A stretch of DNA of 64,000 nucleotides from Bin103 sp002238925 (GTDB lineage: Bacteria > Spirochaetota > Spirochaetia > SZUA-6 > Bin103), in assembly GCA_965208065.1 (NCBI GenBank), contig OZ242313.1, forward strand, positions 4,402,001 to 4,466,000. Reading direction: 5' to 3'. The translations under genes were made by a program, and so were the position numbers. The notes below the pieces were generated by a model. That model did no database searches. It was not told the DNA's origin and was given only the letters and a program-made list of their open reading frames with translations. The first letter of the stretch is position 1. Each line of letters begins with the position of its first letter. Shown in pieces: positions 1-8,388 of this stretch.

Positions 1-912
1 GTGCGCCAACAGGTCGCGCTGGCGCTCGGCCAGGCGCAGTTCGCGAGTGCGCAGGTCGAAGCCACTGCCGCGTTCCAGGCCCAGTGCCACCAGCCGGGCG
101 AAGATCGGCACCACTTCGGCGCGCAGGGAAGATTCCTCCAGCGCCGCCAGGCTGCGCTCGATGCGGCCCGCCGCGGACTCGAAGCGCTCGCGCAGCGGCT
201 CGATCGACGAGGCGTCCTGCAGGTTGAATGCGCTTGCCAGAAGCTGCGAGGCGATGCTGCCGTCCGCCTGCAGGTCGGCGAGCCGGCGGTAGCGCCCGAG
301 TTCGCGCTCCGACAGGTGCTCGGTGCGCGGCGCCGGCGGCTCGCCGAGGGTACGGTACCCGGTGATGGTGTAGAACAGCTGGTCGTCGATCGCCGGCACC
401 ACCAGTTCCTCCAGGCTGCTGCGCAGCGCGCCAAGCTCGGCGCGCAATTCGGCACTCTGTTCGTTGAGCGGGAACAGTTCGAGCATGCCGTCGCCGATCG
501 CCTCGATATTGGACAGGAGCGTGTCGGCATGGGCGCGCACGCGCGCGATGGTGGCCGCGTCGGCGCCTACCTGGTGCAGCGCATCGAGTTCCTCCTGCAG
601 CGCGTCGTGGGTGTCGGTGATGCGGGAGGCAACGCCGGAGAACTCCGCACGCGTCGCGGCGGTGGTGAGCCGTGGCGCCGCCGCCACCAGGCTGCTGGCG
701 TGCTGCGCAACGCCGAACGATGCCACCATCTCGGGAACGCTGCCTTCGTTCACCCGCCGCTGCACGCTGGCGACACGATCCAGGAACAGCCAGGCAACCA
801 GACTCGCCGCGACCGTGAGCGTTACCGCGGCGCCGATGCCCAGGAAGAACTGGCCCGAGAGGCGGGACGGGTAGTGCAGCAACTGCTGCAAGCGCTCTCT
901 CACTCCCGGCAT
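1..912 (-). CDS. TorS-like membrane sensor (probable histidine kinase), 3' end outside window
   Basis: The reading frame starts at the ATG complementary to 910-912 and stays open to the window edge (304 codons), so the C-terminal part is missing. Residues about 20-43 form a hydrophobic membrane segment. A long helical, probably periplasmic region follows, with a TorS-type pattern (VQRRVNEGSVPEM near residue 50, then regularly spaced helices). No kinase domain is reached, so 'histidine kinase' is inferred from the N-terminal architecture. It begins 22 bases after the stop of a periplasmic-binding lipoprotein gene, and a response regulator gene lies just upstream of that. The arrangement resembles TorT-TorS, where a binding protein reports to the sensor. 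A methyl-accepting protein is an alternative. Confidence 0.6.
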   Translation of the reverse strand, partial: MPGVRERLQQLLHYPSRLSGQFFLGIGAAVTLTVAASLVAWLFLDRVASVQRRVNEGSVPEMVASFGVAQHASSLVAAAPRLTTAATRAEFSGVASRITDTHDALQEELDALHQVGADAATIARVRAHADTLLSNIEAIGDGMLELFPLNEQSAELRAELGALRSSLEELVVPAIDDQLFYTITGYRTLGEPPAPRTEHLSERELGRYRRLADLQADGSIASQLLASAFNLQDASSIEPLRERFESAAGRIERSLAALEESSLRAEVVPIFARLVALGLERGSGFDLRTRELRLAERQRDLLAH

Positions 913-934
913 GTGCCCGCGACCGCCGTCTCGC

Positions 935-2215
935 TCAACGTCCCGGTGCGGAGCCGTGGTCCAGGGCAGCCGCCGGCCGGTACCGTCCATCCGCGCCGAT
1001 CCGGGTCAGGAACACCGCGTCGGAGCCCTGGTTGTCGGCGTCGCCGTAGCGCAGCTCGAAGCCGTCGATGTCGATCACGTCGCTGCCGCGCAGGCTGCCC
1101 AGAAAGCAGTCCCGCGTTACCTCGGCGCCGCAGCCCGCCACCCCCGCCACGGCCAGCCGCCCGGCCAGGTAACCCTCGAAGGAAACGAAACCGGGCTCCG
1201 CCTCAGGATCGTAAGCCGCCAGGGCGCGCAGGTAGGAGCCGACCACGGGCAGGGCGTCGTCGGTGGGAAACGGTACCACCTGGGTCACGTACACCCCTTC
1301 GCCGGCCGCACCGAGCTCCTCGGCGAGCGCGTTGCTGCCCACGAACGACACGGTAAGGAAGGCCGGATCCATCCCCACGTGCCGCGCCCACCTGATCAGC
1401 GCCGCCACCGGCTGGTAGGCGCCGATCATGATCACCGCCTCCGGTTCGCCGCGGCGCAGGTCGAGCAGGGCGGTCTTCACGGCGGTGGTGTTGCGCGGAT
1501 AGAGGCCGATCGACACCGGCTGCATGGCGCGCCGGTCGAGCGCCAGCCGCACGCCGCGGTAGCCGGCACGGCCAAACGAGTCGTCCTGGTACAGCACCGC
1601 GATGCGGGTCACCCCCAGGTCCTCGGTCAGCCGGGCGACCATCTCCTCGGTCTCCTGGTAGTAGGAGGCGCGCAGGTTGAGCACGTTGTCCCACTCCGGA
1701 TCGCGCAGGAACTCGGCGCCGGTGAACGGGGCGATATAGGGCACGCCCGCCTGCGCGGCGACTGGCGTCGCGGAGCGCGAGGTGGGGGTGCCGACCGCGC
1801 CGATCAGGGCGAATACCTGGTCCTCTTCGATCAGGTGGAAGGTGTTGGCGATCGCCGCCTCCGGCTCGTAGGCGTCGTCGTGGGACACCAGCTGCAGCCG
1901 GCGGCCGTGGACGCCGCCGCTGCTATTTGCTTCGTCGAACGCCGCCTCGATGCCCAGCCGCATGTTCCTGCCCAGCTCACTGGCCGGGCCGCTGAAGGCG
2001 GCCGACTGCCCAAACAGGATGCGCGCCGCGGACACGCCCGGCACCGGCGTGTCACTCGCCGCCGCGGACACCGACGTGCCCGCTTCTTCGCTGGCCGCGG
2101 CCGGCGGCGCGGGTACCGAAGAGTCGTCCCGATCACAGGACAGCAGCCCGGCCAGCGATACGGCGCAGGCCAGGGACACGGCAGCCGCGTTGTACGCGTG
2201 ACGCCGCGGCTTCAC
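935..2215 (-). CDS. LivJ-type substrate-binding lipoprotein (type 1 periplasmic binding fold)
   Basis: About 426 residues. I place the start at the GTG complementary to 2213-2215, because a lipoprotein signal follows at once (hydrophobic run ending in the lipobox LLSC). The longer in-frame reading upstream lies inside the preceding gene. The mature part matches the branched-chain amino-acid binding family: AARILFGQSAAFSGPASELG at the N-terminus, then FALIGAVGTPTSRS, VLYQDDSFGRAGYRG and a second lobe. No permease or ATPase gene is nearby. Instead it sits 4 bases after a response-regulator phosphatase gene and just before a sensor gene, so it more likely presents a ligand to the sensor than feeds an importer. 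The ligand cannot be read from sequence. Confidence 0.82.
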   Translation of the reverse strand: MKPRRHAYNAAAVSLACAVSLAGLLSCDRDDSSVPAPPAAASEEAGTSVSAAASDTPVPGVSAARILFGQSAAFSGPASELGRNMRLGIEAAFDEANSSGGVHGRRLQLVSHDDAYEPEAAIANTFHLIEEDQVFALIGAVGTPTSRSATPVAAQAGVPYIAPFTGAEFLRDPEWDNVLNLRASYYQETEEMVARLTEDLGVTRIAVLYQDDSFGRAGYRGVRLALDRRAMQPVSIGLYPRNTTAVKTALLDLRRGEPEAVIMIGAYQPVAALIRWARHVGMDPAFLTVSFVGSNALAEELGAAGEGVYVTQVVPFPTDDALPVVGSYLRALAAYDPEAEPGFVSFEGYLAGRLAVAGVAGCGAEVTRDCFLGSLRGSDVIDIDGFELRYGDADNQGSDAVFLTRIGADGRYRPAAALDHGSAPGR

Positions 2216-2219
2216 CGAC

Positions 2220-3392
2220 TCAGGTCTCGAATTCGCCGCGCGAGATAACCAGGCAGGTAACGTCGTCCGACTGCGCGGTGTCTCCGGCGAACGCGTGCAC
2301 GGCATCGAACACCGCCTGGCTGGCCGCCCTGCTTCCCTCCGGGACGCCGCCGGCAAAGATGGCGCGCAGGCGCTGCACCCCGAACTCCTCCTGGTCGGCG
2401 TTCATCGCCTCGGTCACGCCGTCCGTGTACAGCACCAGCATTTCGCCCGGCTCGAGGGTCATGGCGGATTGCGCGTAAGGGTAGTCGGGCATCACCCCCA
2501 GGGCCACCCCGCCGGTGAGCGGGAGCAGTTCGGAACTGCCGTCCGCGCGCACCAGTAACGGCGAGTTGTGTCCGCCATTGGCGTAGGTGAACGCTCCCGT
2601 CGCCGGGTCGAAGGTCGCATACAGCACGGTCACGAACATCAACCCCTGGTTGTCCTCGGTGAGCAGGTTGTTGACCTCCCCCAGCACCTCGCCGGGGTCG
2701 GAGAGCCCCACGGCGGCGCCCTTCAGCAGGGTGCGTGAGGACATCATGAACAGGGATGCGGGCACGCCCTTGTCCGAGACGTCGGCGATCGCCACCCCAA
2801 CCAGACCGTTCTGGAGCGTCACGATGTCGAAAAAGTCGCCTCCGACCGCGCGCGCCGCCTCCATTTGGCCGTGAATCCGGTAGTCGCTGCCGCCGGGAAA
2901 GCGCGTCGGCAGGATCGACTGCTGCATCTTGCTCGCCAGGTCCAGCTCGTTCTGCAGCACCACCAGCCGGTCGCGCGACGCCAGCGCCTCGCGCCACTCG
3001 GCGACCCGGCGCAGCGTGCGTTCGATGGTGACCTTGAGATCCTCGAAGTCGAGCGGCTTGGTGACAAAGTCGAACGCGCCCCGGTTCATGGCGGTGCGGA
3101 TGTTGTCCATATCGCCGTAAGCGGAGACGATGACGCAGCGCAGGTTGGGGTCGACCTTCGGAATCTGCGCGAGCAGGGTCAGTCCGTCCATCTTCGGCAT
3201 GTTGATGTCGGACAGCACCATGTCGACGTCGCTGTGCACCTCGAGCATCTCCAGGGCTTCCACGCCGTCGTGGGCAAACACGAACTCGTAGCGGCCGGCA
3301 CGGACGTCGCGCCGCATGCGCTGCCTTATGAGCGGCTCGACGTCCGGCTCGTCGTCGACGACCAGAATCTTGTGCGGCTTTGCGGGGCTCAT
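2220..3392 (-). CDS. Response regulator with C-terminal SpoIIE/RsbU-type PP2C phosphatase
   Basis: About 390 residues, starting at the ATG complementary to 3390-3392 behind a strong GGGGAGG ribosome site. Residues 7-125 are a receiver domain with phospho-acceptor D62 (LSDINMPKMDG) and the conserved K112. A helical linker follows (about 125-165). The PP2C-like domain carries GGDFFD at 184-189, ADVSDKG near 203-209 and QSDDVT near the C-terminus, the metal-ligand signatures of the family. Such proteins usually dephosphorylate an anti-sigma-factor antagonist, coupling a sensor to a partner-switch cascade; no antagonist gene is in the window. It lies between the decarboxylase gene and the binding-protein gene in one operon. 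Confidence 0.9.
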   Translation of the reverse strand: MSPAKPHKILVVDDEPDVEPLIRQRMRRDVRAGRYEFVFAHDGVEALEMLEVHSDVDMVLSDINMPKMDGLTLLAQIPKVDPNLRCVIVSAYGDMDNIRTAMNRGAFDFVTKPLDFEDLKVTIERTLRRVAEWREALASRDRLVVLQNELDLASKMQQSILPTRFPGGSDYRIHGQMEAARAVGGDFFDIVTLQNGLVGVAIADVSDKGVPASLFMMSSRTLLKGAAVGLSDPGEVLGEVNNLLTEDNQGLMFVTVLYATFDPATGAFTYANGGHNSPLLVRADGSSELLPLTGGVALGVMPDYPYAQSAMTLEPGEMLVLYTDGVTEAMNADQEEFGVQRLRAIFAGGVPEGSRAASQAVFDAVHAFAGDTAQSDDVTCLVISRGEFET

Positions 3393-3421
3393 CACTACGC
3401 CTCCCCTGGTATGCTCCTGAG

Positions 3422-4900
3422 CTACGTCGGCGCCGCCTGCGAAACGGATGCCTCCATCCCGAACCGTTCGGTCGCCTGCAAGGTTTCCCGAACGTCGTCC
3501 CAGGTGGTGTTGTGGTTGATGATACAGAGCCTGAGCGCGAACGTCCCGTGCAACAGCGTCGACGACAGAAACGCGCGGTCTTCCCAGAACACGCGGGCCA
3601 GCACCTTGCGGTTGACCTGTTCCAGCGCCGGCTCGTCGTGGCCGCGGTCCGCCGGGTTGACGCGGAAGCACACGATCCCGAGCGACACCGGCGTCAGGAA
3701 CTCCAGCACCGCGCTCTCCCGCACGTACTCCTCGGCGCGCGCAGCCAGCTCCATCCCCTTGTCTACCGCGCGCCGGAACGCCGCCATGCCGAAAGTCTGA
3801 ATCGACATCCACACCTTCAAACCGCGAAACGAGCGGCTCAGTTGCAAGCCCCGGTCGGACATGTTGGGGTGGTTCGCCCCCCACACCGTGTCCTGCAGGA
3901 TGTCGTGGTGCACTTCGAACGCGTGTTCGAGGGTGCGTGCGTCCTTGACCAGCAGCGCACCCGCCTCGTACGGCTGGAACAGCCACTTGTGCGGGTCCAG
4001 CCCGATCGAATCGGCGCGCTCAATCCCGCTCAGGAACTGCTTGCCGCGTTCGGTAACCACTGCGAAGCCGCCGTAGGCAGCGTCCACGTGCATCCAGATG
4101 CCCTCGGCCGCGCAGTAGTCCGCAATCGCCGGCAGCGGATCGACCGCGCCCGTGCTGCTCGTCCCGGCGTTCGCGCAGACCGCGATCGGGGTGCAACCCG
4201 CGGCGCGGTCGTCGGCCACGGCGCGCGCCAGGAGGTCCATGTCCAGCCGGAACTGCGCGTCGCTCGGCAGCAGCCTGATGCGTTCCGGGCGCACGCCGAC
4301 GATGCGCGCCGCGCGGACGTGGGCGCTGTGGCTCTGGTCGCTCATGTACACGGTGGCGCGTTCCGGGTGGCCGGCCGCCTCGCGCGCCGCCACGAACGCA
4401 TCGACGCTGGCCGCCGAGCCGCCGCTGGTCAGCAGACCGCCGGCGCCGTCGGGATAGCCGAGCCAGCGGCGAAACCAGTCGATTACCACCAACTCGACCT
4501 GGCTGGCCCCGCTCGCGACCAGCCAGGTGCAGGCGTTGACGTTGTAGCCCGCGGCCAGGAAATCGGCCAGTATGCCGGGCCAGGTTGGGGCGGACGGGAT
4601 GAACCCGAAGCAGCGCGGGTGGTCCAACCGGATTGCGAGCGGCAGGATTTCGCGGGCGGCCTGCTCCATTACCTCCACCGGCGGCCGGCCCGCCTCCGGG
4701 GGCGCGGCCATCAACTGGTGGTCGAGCACCTGCTTGAACTCGCCGTCCCAGGCGTTTTCGCCCGGCAGCTCCCCGATGCGCTCTACCAGCAGTTCCGCTG
4801 CCCGGCGCGCGAGATCGAGCATCTGCTCCGGCGCCATCGCCAAGTCATCGCGCACCTGGTCGTGCGGCGGCTTTCCCGTGCTTGTTGCGATCCTATCCAT
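3422..4900 (-). CDS. PLP-dependent group II amino-acid decarboxylase
   Basis: The 492-residue protein has the full group II decarboxylase layout (aromatic-amino-acid/glutamate decarboxylase family). K305 in PHKW should hold pyridoxal phosphate; D273 in VDAAYGG and H191 in SDQSHSAH are the cofactor-contacting residues; TSGGSAAS near 159-165 binds the phosphate. Length and the N-terminal DHPRCFGFIPSAPTWPG segment favour an aromatic-amino-acid decarboxylase over glutamate decarboxylase, but the substrate is not settled by sequence. The gene ends 29 bases before the response-regulator gene in the same direction. It is therefore probably co-transcribed with the sensing genes, suggesting an amino acid or amine is both the signal and the substrate. 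Confidence 0.88.
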   Translation of the reverse strand: MDRIATSTGKPPHDQVRDDLAMAPEQMLDLARRAAELLVERIGELPGENAWDGEFKQVLDHQLMAAPPEAGRPPVEVMEQAAREILPLAIRLDHPRCFGFIPSAPTWPGILADFLAAGYNVNACTWLVASGASQVELVVIDWFRRWLGYPDGAGGLLTSGGSAASVDAFVAAREAAGHPERATVYMSDQSHSAHVRAARIVGVRPERIRLLPSDAQFRLDMDLLARAVADDRAAGCTPIAVCANAGTSSTGAVDPLPAIADYCAAEGIWMHVDAAYGGFAVVTERGKQFLSGIERADSIGLDPHKWLFQPYEAGALLVKDARTLEHAFEVHHDILQDTVWGANHPNMSDRGLQLSRSFRGLKVWMSIQTFGMAAFRRAVDKGMELAARAEEYVRESAVLEFLTPVSLGIVCFRVNPADRGHDEPALEQVNRKVLARVFWEDRAFLSSTLLHGTFALRLCIINHNTTWDDVRETLQATERFGMEASVSQAAPT

Positions 4901-4996
4901 CTACGGCAGGCTACCCCGGCATCGCGGTCAGGAGCAAACCGCCGCAACCAGTCGGCTGTACTGCGACGGCTCTCGGAGTGAGCGCCGTGGGCGCCG

Positions 4997-5500
4997 CTAC
5001 GATTTGCTCCAGGTACACTCGCCGGTCGTTACCAACCGATCGCCGGCCAGGTACTGGGTCGCGTAGGGGCAGGTTCCGGTGATGCCGGCGTACTTTCCGG
5101 TGCCACCGCGCAACTCCCAGCTGCCTTCGCCGCCACCGCCGGTGCCGATCGTACCCTGGTCCCGAATTGCCGTCGTGTACAGAAGGTCGCCATCGAGGTC
5201 GGTGTTCACGCACGGCGCCTCCAGCGTGATGCCGGCGTCCGAGCTGTGCGAAAACACCAGGCACTCGGAGGTACTGTGCATGCCATCGGCAAACGGACCG
5301 CCGCTGCTGTCGAGAACCGTCTGCGTGCCCTTCAACACGCCGCCAGTATAGGACTCATCGGAATGTTCCACGGTGATGTACGAGTGCTGGTAACTTCTGA
5401 GCATGAAAAAGGTTCCGCTCTCGTCCGCCAGCGCCGTGCCGGCTCCCGCCACGAGCAGCGCCACGGCTGCCGCAATACCGATAGTCATTCGTTCGAACAT
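4997..5500 (-). CDS. Secreted hypothetical protein (possible small beta-barrel)
   Basis: About 167 residues. The start at the ATG complementary to 5498-5500 is preferred because GAAGGGAG lies 7 bases upstream; a longer in-frame reading begins 21 bases earlier without a site. Residues 1-25 are a Sec signal peptide ending near GTALADE. The mature chain is rich in beta strands and ends with a GGTGKYAGITG segment, three Gly-rich turns and paired cysteines. The GTGKYAGITG motif recalls allene-oxide-cyclase-like/dirigent barrels, where a similar strand repeats, but this is only a resemblance. It seems to be monocistronic, reading toward the decarboxylase gene 96 bases away. Function unknown. Confidence 0.68.
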   Translation of the reverse strand: MFERMTIGIAAAVALLVAGAGTALADESGTFFMLRSYQHSYITVEHSDESYTGGVLKGTQTVLDSSGGPFADGMHSTSECLVFSHSSDAGITLEAPCVNTDLDGDLLYTTAIRDQGTIGTGGGGEGSWELRGGTGKYAGITGTCPYATQYLAGDRLVTTGECTWSKS

Positions 5501-5676
5501 CGCAATACTCCCTTCGATCAAATCAGGCCGTTGCCTGCGTGCATTGGAATCGCCGCGAAGATAACTAGCACCATGACCGCTTTCAACCGCAAGGTTGCCA
5601 GCGCGGCCAGCGCGTCACACCCTCGACACCGGCGCGTTGCTCCTGCACCATTCAGCATACCGTGACGAGGAGGGCA

Positions 5677-6045
5677 ATGGTGAGTCAAGATCACGTGAAG
5701 CCGAGCAGTAGCAAGGCGCAGCGAGAGGAACGGCTGCCCGCTTTTCTGGACCGGGTGATCGCCGATTACCCGGAGGTGTGGCGGGCGTATCGGATGCTCG
5801 GCAATGCGGCCGCGAATGCCGGCCCGCTCGACGCGCGATCGCAACGGCTGGTCAAGCTTGCCCTGGCGGTTGGCGCCCGCTCGCAGGGCGCCGTCCACTC
5901 GCACGCACGCCGCGCCCTGCGCGAGGGCATCCCGGCGGCAGCAGTACTGCAGGTGCCGTTGCTCGCGGTGTCTTCCATCGGCTGGTCGGCGGCCATGGCC
6001 GCGCTGGCCTGGGTGCGCGACGTCACCGACGCCGCGGCTTCGTGA
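5677..6045 (+). CDS. Carboxymuconolactone decarboxylase (CMD/AhpD-like) family protein
   Basis: About 122 residues. ATG at 5677 is preferred over GTG at 5662 because GAGGAGGG lies between them at the right spacing. The sequence has the CMD core: a helical N-terminus, KLALAVGARSQGAVHSHARRALREG near residues 63-87, and a hydrophobic C-terminal helix pair. In redox-active AhpD relatives the core carries a CxxC pair; here those positions are S/H, so peroxidase-partner activity is unlikely and a decarboxylase-like or other role is more plausible. A 2-hydroxyacid dehydrogenase gene follows after 62 bases in the same direction, so the two may be co-transcribed in catabolism of a hydroxy or keto acid. 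Confidence 0.8.
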   Translation: MVSQDHVKPSSSKAQREERLPAFLDRVIADYPEVWRAYRMLGNAAANAGPLDARSQRLVKLALAVGARSQGAVHSHARRALREGIPAAAVLQVPLLAVSSIGWSAAMAALAWVRDVTDAAAS

Positions 6046-6107
6046 ACGGCGTGCAGCCGCCGCCGGGACGCCGCTCGCGCAGCGTGGACCGGTAACGAGG
6101 CAAGGGC

Positions 6108-7157
6108 ATGGCACACACCACCGTTGCCGTGATCGGCGACCGGTTTGTCCGCACCACCCTCCTGCGGGACGCCATTGAGGACGCCATTGAAGAGGCCGCC
6201 GGCGGCCTTGCGGATAAGCTGCGCTTCGTTACCGACGAGCACGACTGGCCCGATGTGCCGATGGCCCACGACGGGGAGATCCGCGAGTACACCGGCGACG
6301 CGGATCGGGTGACCGCCGTGCTGCGGGAGGCGCAGGTGGCGGCGGTGCACATGGCAGCCCTCGGCGCGAAGGTGCTGGCGGCGGCGCCCGAGCTGCGGCT
6401 GGTGGCGTGCGCGCGCAGCGGCGCCGTAAACGTGAACCTGGAGGAAGCGAAGCGGCGCGGGGTGGTGGTGTGCAACGCACCGGGGCGCAACGCGCGGGCG
6501 GTAGCGGAGTTCACGGTGGCGCTGATCATCGACGTGACCAAGGGCCTCGCCCGCGGCCACCGCGACCTGACCGCGGCGGGGCGCTGGCGCACCGACTTGT
6601 ACCGCCACGACACGGTGGGCGAGGACTTGGCGGCGCTGACCGTCGGCCTGCTGGGGATGGGCCACATCGGCCGCCTGCTGGCGCCGCTGCTGACGGCGTT
6701 CGGCGCCCGGGTGCTGGGTTGCGACCCCTACGTTCCGGCGCAGGTGTTGGCCGCCGCCGGGGTGGAGCCGTGCGCGTTCGCGGAGCTGCTGGCGCGGTCC
6801 GACGTGGTAAGCCTGCACGCCCGCCACCGCCCGGGAACCGCTCCGCTCCTCGGCGCGCGGGAGCTGGCGCAGATGCGCCGCGGCGCCTACCTGATCCAGA
6901 CCGCGCGCAGCCCGCTGCTCGACTACGACGCCCTGGCGCGGGAGCTGGCGCAAGGGCATCTGGCAGGCGCCGCCATCGACGTGTTCCCGGACGAGCCTCT
7001 GCCCGCCGGCCACCCCCTGCGGGCGCTGCCCAACGTCACCCTCACCCCGCACATCGCCGGCGCCTCGCGCGGCAGCGCCCGCGCCGGCGCCCGCATGGCC
7101 GCCGCCGCGGTGGCCGCATGGCTGCGCGGGGAGCCGCCTCCCCACCGCATGGTCTAG
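6108..7157 (+). CDS. D-isomer-specific 2-hydroxyacid dehydrogenase (NAD-binding)
   Basis: The 349-residue protein belongs to the D-2-hydroxyacid dehydrogenase family (phosphoglycerate/lactate dehydrogenase-like). It shows the NAD-binding GxGxxG as LLGMGHIGRLL near residue 180, the active-site arginine region as LIQTARSPLL, and the C-terminal GAAIDVFPDEPLP...LTPHIAG with the catalytic acid and histidine. The usual glycine after the arginine is serine here. The N-terminal half (about 1-115) is the substrate domain. It follows the CMD-family gene. The exact substrate (phosphoglycerate, glyoxylate or another keto acid) cannot be decided. Confidence 0.87.
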   Translation: MAHTTVAVIGDRFVRTTLLRDAIEDAIEEAAGGLADKLRFVTDEHDWPDVPMAHDGEIREYTGDADRVTAVLREAQVAAVHMAALGAKVLAAAPELRLVACARSGAVNVNLEEAKRRGVVVCNAPGRNARAVAEFTVALIIDVTKGLARGHRDLTAAGRWRTDLYRHDTVGEDLAALTVGLLGMGHIGRLLAPLLTAFGARVLGCDPYVPAQVLAAAGVEPCAFAELLARSDVVSLHARHRPGTAPLLGARELAQMRRGAYLIQTARSPLLDYDALARELAQGHLAGAAIDVFPDEPLPAGHPLRALPNVTLTPHIAGASRGSARAGARMAAAAVAAWLRGEPPPHRMV

Positions 7158-7180
7158 CCTCTCATGCGGGTGCCGCGCGG

Positions 7181-8308
7181 TCAGCCGGTTGCCGGCAGCT
7201 CGATCAGGTCGCGCGTGGTGGTAGTGAGGACGCGCCCGGCATGCTCCTCAATCACTACCGTGTCCTCGATCCGCACGCCGCCGAAGCCGGGGACGTAGAT
7301 GCCCGGCTCCACCGTCACCACGTGTCCGGGAGCGAGGATGTCATCGCTGCCGGGCCGCAGCGCCGGTGCCTCGTGGATCGCCAGCCCGACGCCGTGGCCG
7401 AGGCTGTGGGTGGGATACTCGCCGTAGCCGGCGGCCGTGATCCCCTCCTTGGCGGCGGCGTCGACTTCGCTGCAGCGCGCGCCGGCGTGCAGCGCGGCGA
7501 CGCCGTCCGACTGCACCTGCCGCACCGCCTCGTAGAGGTGTTTCTGGCGCGGCGACGCCGGCCCCACCACCACGGTGCGGGTCATGTCGGCGCGGTAGCC
7601 GTCCACCGCGGCGCCGAAATCGAACGTGATCATGTCGCCGGGAACGATCTCGCGTGCCGATGGCCGCGCATGCGGCAACGCGGAGTTGGGTCCGGACGCG
7701 GCGATCGTTTCGAATGCGGCGCCGTCGGCGCCGTGCCGGTAGAACAGCTCCTCGAGGCGGCGCGCCAGTTCGCGCTCGCTGATCCCCGGACGAATCAGGG
7801 GCAGCAGTTGCGCAAACGCGGCGTCGCTGATCACGCAGGCACGCGCAATGGCCGCAACTTCCGCCGCGTCCTTGCGCTCGCGCAACGCGGTAACCGTTCC
7901 GCCGGCCGGGTGCAGGGCAACTTCCGGCAGCCCGGCGCGCAATTGATCGCACAACTCCACGGTAACGCCGGCCGGATCGAATGCCAGCCGGCGCAGCCCG
8001 GCGTCCTGCAATGCTGCCGCCAGCTCCTTGGTCGCCGGACGGCCATGCCGTTCGATTTGCCAACCCGGGCACTGCCGGGCCGCCTGTTCCACGTAGCGCA
8101 CGTCGGTCAGAAACAGCGCCCGATCGGCGCTGACCACCGCGAACCCGGAGCTGCCCGTGAACCCGGTCACGTAGCGCAGGTCGAAGTCTTCCAGGTTCTC
8201 CTGCCGCACCAACAGCAGGCCGTCGAACTCTTCGTGCGCGCTCAACCACTCGCGCACCGCGGCCAGACGGCTGCCCGCCGCGGAGGCCGATGCCGGGGAT
8301 ATCTCCAT
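7181..8308 (-). CDS. Xaa-Pro aminopeptidase (M24 family metallopeptidase)
   Basis: About 375 residues, starting at the ATG complementary to 8306-8308; the longer open frame upstream is not supported. Residues 1-130 form the creatinase-like N-terminal domain (FDGLLLVRQENLEDFDLRYV). The pita-bread catalytic domain follows with all five dinuclear-metal ligands visible: two Asp in TFDFGAAVDGYRADMTR, His in HSLGHGVGLAIHE, and two Glu in VTVEPGIYVPGFGGVRIED. It should remove an N-terminal residue preceding proline from peptides in the cytoplasm. It is convergent with the hydroxyacid dehydrogenase gene and divergent from the DUF3179 gene, with about 80 bases between the two divergent starts. Confidence 0.9.
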   Translation of the reverse strand: MEISPASASAAGSRLAAVREWLSAHEEFDGLLLVRQENLEDFDLRYVTGFTGSSGFAVVSADRALFLTDVRYVEQAARQCPGWQIERHGRPATKELAAALQDAGLRRLAFDPAGVTVELCDQLRAGLPEVALHPAGGTVTALRERKDAAEVAAIARACVISDAAFAQLLPLIRPGISERELARRLEELFYRHGADGAAFETIAASGPNSALPHARPSAREIVPGDMITFDFGAAVDGYRADMTRTVVVGPASPRQKHLYEAVRQVQSDGVAALHAGARCSEVDAAAKEGITAAGYGEYPTHSLGHGVGLAIHEAPALRPGSDDILAPGHVVTVEPGIYVPGFGGVRIEDTVVIEEHAGRVLTTTTRDLIELPATG

Positions 8309-8388
8309 GGCGCCATTCTGCCACAAGCGGTCCAGTTTGCTCACGGGCGCGCGCAGCGCCGCGGCGGAAATGGCGGTATGATGTATCA

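Noticed and set aside
1..1356. Long plus-strand open frame over the sensor and lipoprotein genes
   Set aside because: It is antisense to two genes with clear family motifs; its composition (Arg/Gly/His-rich) is that of a GC-rich shadow.
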